A program made the position numbers and the translations under genes. Shown one piece after another: positions 60,446 through 64,000 of a stretch of 64,000 nucleotides of DNA. Source of the DNA: Apostichopus japonicus. Its lineage: Eukaryota > Echinodermata > Holothuroidea > Aspidochirotida > Stichopodidae. Position 1 is the first letter of the stretch. Every line of letters starts with the position of its first letter. Location of the stretch: positions 35,332,898 through 35,396,897 of the forward strand of contig NC_092577.1 in assembly GCF_037975245.1 (NCBI RefSeq), read 5' to 3'. The notes beneath the pieces are model-generated. The model did not search any database. It was not told the origin of the DNA and saw only the letters and a list, made by a program, of their open reading frames with translations.

Positions 60446-61720
60446 TCACAGAGATTGTTGCCTTAAACTTAGTCTTTGTTTCAGTCGTTCATACAATTGA
60501 GAACACTCGGTTCGAAACTTAGGGTTCAAAAATCCATACAGTAACGGATTCAGCGCATGGTTAAGAAGCCCCGTTAACCTTAGCAGAGCAATAATGGTAT
60601 AACCTACACTGTCACGTGACAGACCACTTGTGAAAGGGGTCATAATATACGTCACCAAGGTAACCATCCACGTAATAACAAAGATAACTGTAACAGATAG
60701 AAGCATCTGACTGACACGAGACAAAGTTCGTTTAGATTTGACGCCATGTTGACTCGATCGAGTTCGGGTAACTTCTCCGCTATATGTCTTATTAGTGACG
60801 TCAGAATGACGAATGACGTCGTCGGACTTACGTACTTTGGTAAAAAGTTTGTTCCCACGTGATTGGGTATGATCATTCATCTCCGTGTCGATAGAATGTT
60901 GAAACGTCGACTCGTTCGGCATCACTTTCAAGATGGCGCCTTCCCAACGGGCCGGACCAACGTCTAGCTGTTGGTCTCGTGTACGTCTACAGTCGATGGA
61001 AGATGCCGATCTCCCAGCGTGCATTCCACTCCATGTATGTCGTACTTGTGACACCGTTAAAACGTTTGCACCAACACCAATATTATTACGCTGTGCCTTC
61101 ACTGTCCTCCAGAGTTTTAAATATAAGCAAATGACCACCACAAAACAAGACAGGAAACATAAATATTGAGGTACTGTCGCTAGGATAAAGAGAACATTTC
61201 CGACTTTTGAACCAAATTGGTAACATATCGTTACGTTAAGCATTCTAGTGTTAGGTTGCGCCACCGTTACAGTTGCAGGGAGGGTACCACTCGTAAATGG
61301 CACAAGAACGTTCACACTTAATGCGATAAACACACACAAGCAGCTGACCTTGATCGCTATTCGACGGGACCACCTACCGTTGAAAGGTTTACAGACCGCT
61401 AGATATCTGTCCCACGCAATGGCTGTCGTAACACAAGCCGATATATACCATCCAATTCCTTCCCACGTGAAGAAAATTTTGCAGAGTAGATCATTATGAA
61501 AATCAAGTTCGAACCACCAGTAATACTGCTCTAATGGAAGAATAAGGCACGAGTATAGATCACAAAGAGCAAGGGCTTGGATGAAAACTTGAGCACTTCC
61601 AAGAATATTTTTGTTCCAATAAACCGCGATTATCAACAAGTTGCCAGGTATGCCAACCAAGGTAACAATTAATCTATATATAGAGACAACCCATGTATAC
61701 AGAAACCTTAGCTCACTCAT
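60446..61720 (-). CDS. Rhodopsin-family GPCR, orphan, GPCR-1 of copy A2
   Basis: 424 residues, identical in protein sequence to the A1 copy as far as I can align; the one base change noticed (TTCCTA to TTCCTG in TM5) is silent. It has all landmarks of the A1 copy. Here the 5' side is interrupted by 598 bp immediately upstream of the AACTAAGATTATC leader, so the 46-codon N-terminal extension open in A1 does not exist. This supports the ATG at 61720 as the true start. Confidence 0.92.
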   Translation of the reverse strand: MSELRFLYTWVVSIYRLIVTLVGIPGNLLIIAVYWNKNILGSAQVFIQALALCDLYSCLILPLEQYYWWFELDFHNDLLCKIFFTWEGIGWYISACVTTAIAWDRYLAVCKPFNGRWSRRIAIKVSCLCVFIALSVNVLVPFTSGTLPATVTVAQPNTRMLNVTICYQFGSKVGNVLFILATVPQYLCFLSCFVVVICLYLKLWRTVKAQRNNIGVGANVLTVSQVRHTWSGMHAGRSASSIDCRRTRDQQLDVGPARWEGAILKVMPNESTFQHSIDTEMNDHTQSRGNKLFTKVRKSDDVIRHSDVTNKTYSGEVTRTRSSQHGVKSKRTLSRVSQMLLSVTVIFVITWMVTLVTYIMTPFTSGLSRDSVGYTIIALLRLTGLLNHALNPLLYGFLNPKFRTECSQLYERLKQRLSLRQQSL

Positions 61721-61737
61721 TGCTGAGATAATCTTAG

Positions 61738-62335
61738 TTACACCTGTATTAAGAATTAGCTTAAAAAAGGATAAGCGATATAAACTGAGAGAATTCCATC
61801 ACAATAAATATTGGAAATTGAATAACTCTTTCCCTACGATTAATAAAAATCCACATTAGTTACTTTGATTATCGAAGGAAATCAAAATGCTCTTCTTCTC
61901 CAAGGATTAAAATGTGTCTCGTTTTTTGGTTAAGAGAAACGCTCAAACTGCAATAATAAATTCAAAAAGCTCTACAGTATATAGAATACGGTTATTTCCT
62001 TTCGAAATCAAAAATATGCCGGCGTATATACATCCAGAGTATCACAGTAACTTATATACCGATACTTAAATAAATGAGTATTTAATTTTGTGTTCATCTA
62101 CGTAAGATTATCCACGCTTTTCTGCTAACATGTAAGACGATTTAGTCTTCCAAAATGACTGAAATTAAACTTGTGATTAGTTTTTCTTGACCCACATAAT
62201 TTTCTATGGATGATGAATTACCGAAGTATAAAGGTACTGTCGGTGGATATGATCAAGCTTTGTCACGGCTTTGATGTGTTTTATATACTTCCATACTTCC
62301 ATATAGTCATGTAACACGATCTGGGAAATCGTGTC
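61738..62335. other. 598-bp segment upstream of GPCR-1 present only in A2
   Basis: On the minus strand it starts within GACTGTGAGAG (a donor-like GTGAGA) and ends before AACTAAG, an acceptor-like AG. It may therefore be most of a 5' UTR intron that A1 has lost by internal deletion; A1 keeps GTGAGACTAAG across the junction. An insertion is the alternative, but no target duplication is visible. The interior is AT-rich without a gene. Confidence 0.55.
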
Positions 62336-62849
62336 TCTCACAGTCTGACGAAGAAACACCTTTATCCTTGTTTGTTCTTATGTTTTCATTTCGAGAGAGG
62401 GAAAGAGCGAAGGGGGGGGGGGGGGGTAGAGCGAGAGAGAGATAAACTCTTGCTTCATTTAATCTAATATCAAAGCAGGAAACACGTTCTAACTTGATAA
62501 GCCTGTGATAACTGTTGAATGATAGATGAGGTTTCATAAGGTTATAAAAAAAACTAAACGAGGCATTCGATAATGAAGTGCAATGCGATTATCAATTATC
62601 GTGCACCAAACTAGAAACAAATAGTAAATAATTCCACGCTAATTAGCAGATTGTATTCAGTGCATCAAAGCCCATGAAGATGCATGAAGAAGGTTTATCG
62701 ATTCTGGTTTTTTTCGATAAGCGAATATTTTCGCGTAACCACTGACCACGGACTTATGACGTACCGGGTCACATATGATGAGTTTAAGATGAGCTCCTCC
62801 GCGTTAATTTCCTCCTGACCGCCATTGTCAATAGTCAACGCGAAGATTC
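62336..62849. other. Spacer between GPCR genes in A2
   Basis: Counterpart of 7361-7872 with GA-rich and poly-G runs. No gene recognised. Confidence 0.55.
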
Positions 62850-64000
62850 CTAAGTACGTATTCTTCTTATTAGTCGTTGAAACAAGCGGGAACATTCGGT
62901 TCTAAACTTAGAGTTGATGAAACTATAGAGAAAAGGATTAACTGCGTGATTTAAAAGCCCTGTTAATCTTAACACCGCGATAACAGCATAGCCGAAACTG
63001 TCACGTGATATACCGAGAGAGGTCGTTGAGAACATGTACATAATTAAGGTCATAGACCACGTGAGCACAAAAAAGACCGTTACCAAGAATAGCATCTGAC
63101 TTAAACGAGACATTAACCTTGGACGCTGCTGTACCACGCTCGCTCGGCTTCGTGACTTCGTAGCCCAACAACTGCCTAACTTATTATGGCCGCTTCGGCA
63201 CTTCTCGCTGTCAACTCGAAGACCACCGGGTATTGGGACGTCACACGTGATAAATGTAGTTGTCGTTGCATGTGACGACGAAGAGGGTGTAGCGGCGTCG
63301 CTTGAACTGTTTGTGTCTTTCGTTCCAAGCACATGGTTACCAAAGTGATATGGTACTCTCAGACTTCCCAACATGCTTTGCGTTTCATCGGGTTTTCGGC
63401 CAGCGTAGGAATGGCTCGTATATGATGGTGAAGGCACCTGTAGACCACTGGACACTCGCTGCGTTTCATCAGTAGCCGGTGACCTTCTCAATGTTTGCAA
63501 TTCAATAGTAGATGGACCGTTTACGTATGAAACCGATGCGACATTTGAAGCAGATAAAACACTTTGTCTTGTCTTCATGTTCTTCCAAAGTCTGACGTAT
63601 AAGTAAATGACGACAATAAACGCAAATAGAAAACACGAGTATTGCGGTACGGTTGTCAGGACGAACAGAACACTACCAACATCTTCTCCATATTGATAAC
63701 AAATTGTTAAATTATGGATAGTTATATTGGAGTCTACCACGACTTCGCTCAATATCGTACCACTGACAAATGGTACCAAAATATTGACAAGTAATGCTAT
63801 CAAAAGGCATAAGTGACATACCTTAACTGCTTTCTTGCGGGACCACCGACCGTTGTGCGGTTTGCAGACCGCCAGATATCTATCCCACGCGATAGCAGCG
63901 GTTAGACAGGTAGAGAAGTACCAACCGATACTCTCCCATGTATAAAAAACTTTACATAGAATGTCACTGTGAAAATCGAATTCGTAGAGCCAATAATAAA
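62850..64000 (-). CDS. Rhodopsin-family GPCR, orphan, GPCR-2 of copy A2 (5' end outside window)
   Basis: The frame is open from the window edge to the stop at 62850 and corresponds to residues from about 65 (start of the first extracellular loop) to the end of the A1 copy. It retains C80, DRY, the ECL2 cysteine, the Ser/Thr-rich third loop and NPFLY. I noticed one amino acid change (T to A in the loop-3 SSSSHTTTT run) and otherwise silent changes, for example TTC to TTT in KVFYTW. Intact as far as seen. Confidence 0.9.
   Translation of the reverse strand, partial: YYWLYEFDFHSDILCKVFYTWESIGWYFSTCLTAAIAWDRYLAVCKPHNGRWSRKKAVKVCHLCLLIALLVNILVPFVSGTILSEVVVDSNITIHNLTICYQYGEDVGSVLFVLTTVPQYSCFLFAFIVVIYLYVRLWKNMKTRQSVLSASNVASVSYVNGPSTIELQTLRRSPATDETQRVSSGLQVPSPSYTSHSYAGRKPDETQSMLGSLRVPYHFGNHVLGTKDTNSSSDAATPSSSSHATTTTFITCDVPIPGGLRVDSEKCRSGHNKLGSCWATKSRSRASVVQQRPRLMSRLSQMLFLVTVFFVLTWSMTLIMYMFSTTSLGISRDSFGYAVIAVLRLTGLLNHAVNPFLYSFINSKFRTECSRLFQRLIRRIRT

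Larger units (their letters stand above)
54179..64000. repeat. Segmental duplication copy A2
   Basis: Direct copy of 1-9023 continuing past the window end. It contains both GPCR genes, a longer AAC microsatellite and a 598-bp insertion upstream of GPCR-1. Homology starts with TGTTTTGAGCCATGGTCCTA at 54179, which is only the point where the partner enters the window. Confidence 0.93.

Overview
The window is eukaryotic, AT-rich, gene-poor and full of repeats: spliced genes with GT-AG introns, LINE, hAT, LTR and SINE-like elements, kilobase microsatellites and poly-G/C runs. The gene content (class A GPCRs and a 291-residue, three-exon histamine N-methyltransferase-like enzyme) suits an animal, most simply an invertebrate deuterostome such as an echinoderm or hemichordate. 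That placement is inference; no ribosomal or mitochondrial marker is present.

The layout is dominated by two direct duplications nested as A1 - B1 - B2 - A2. A1 (1 to at least 9023) matches A2 (54179 to the window end), and each carries two tandem intronless rhodopsin-family GPCR genes on the minus strand (the second GPCR of A2 runs off the edge). B1 (about 9949-27319) matches B2 (about 31196-47662), and each carries one histamine N-methyltransferase-like gene on the minus strand, several LINE 3' ends, a hAT-type element and a perfect GATA array of about 1 kb. Between B1 and B2 lie a Penelope-like fragment, a short hAT-type element and a palindromic 22-bp array. Between B2 and A2 is mostly single-copy DNA with one terminal coding exon at 50664-50966 and a G-rich minisatellite.

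The duplicates act as empty-site controls. B2 has a solo LTR with a 5-bp target duplication in the methyltransferase intron and a 1.7-kb hAT-type element with an 8-bp duplication inside a SINE-like element; B1 lacks both. B1 has a 5'-truncated SINE-like insertion with a 12-bp duplication that B2 lacks. The A1/A2 pair shows an abrupt change in divergence near 3645/57875.

The most novel item is a roughly 200-bp repeat whose 5' end closely matches the start of U2 spliceosomal RNA, joined to an unrelated structured body. It is present in three long copies plus one truncated copy and looks like an snRNA-headed SINE family. A second item is a fold-back-like element with long, internally repeated inverted ends at the right edge of the B duplication. 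No operon-like organisation exists; the genes are independent units, and receptor and methyltransferase have no demonstrable functional link beyond sharing a duplicated neighbourhood.
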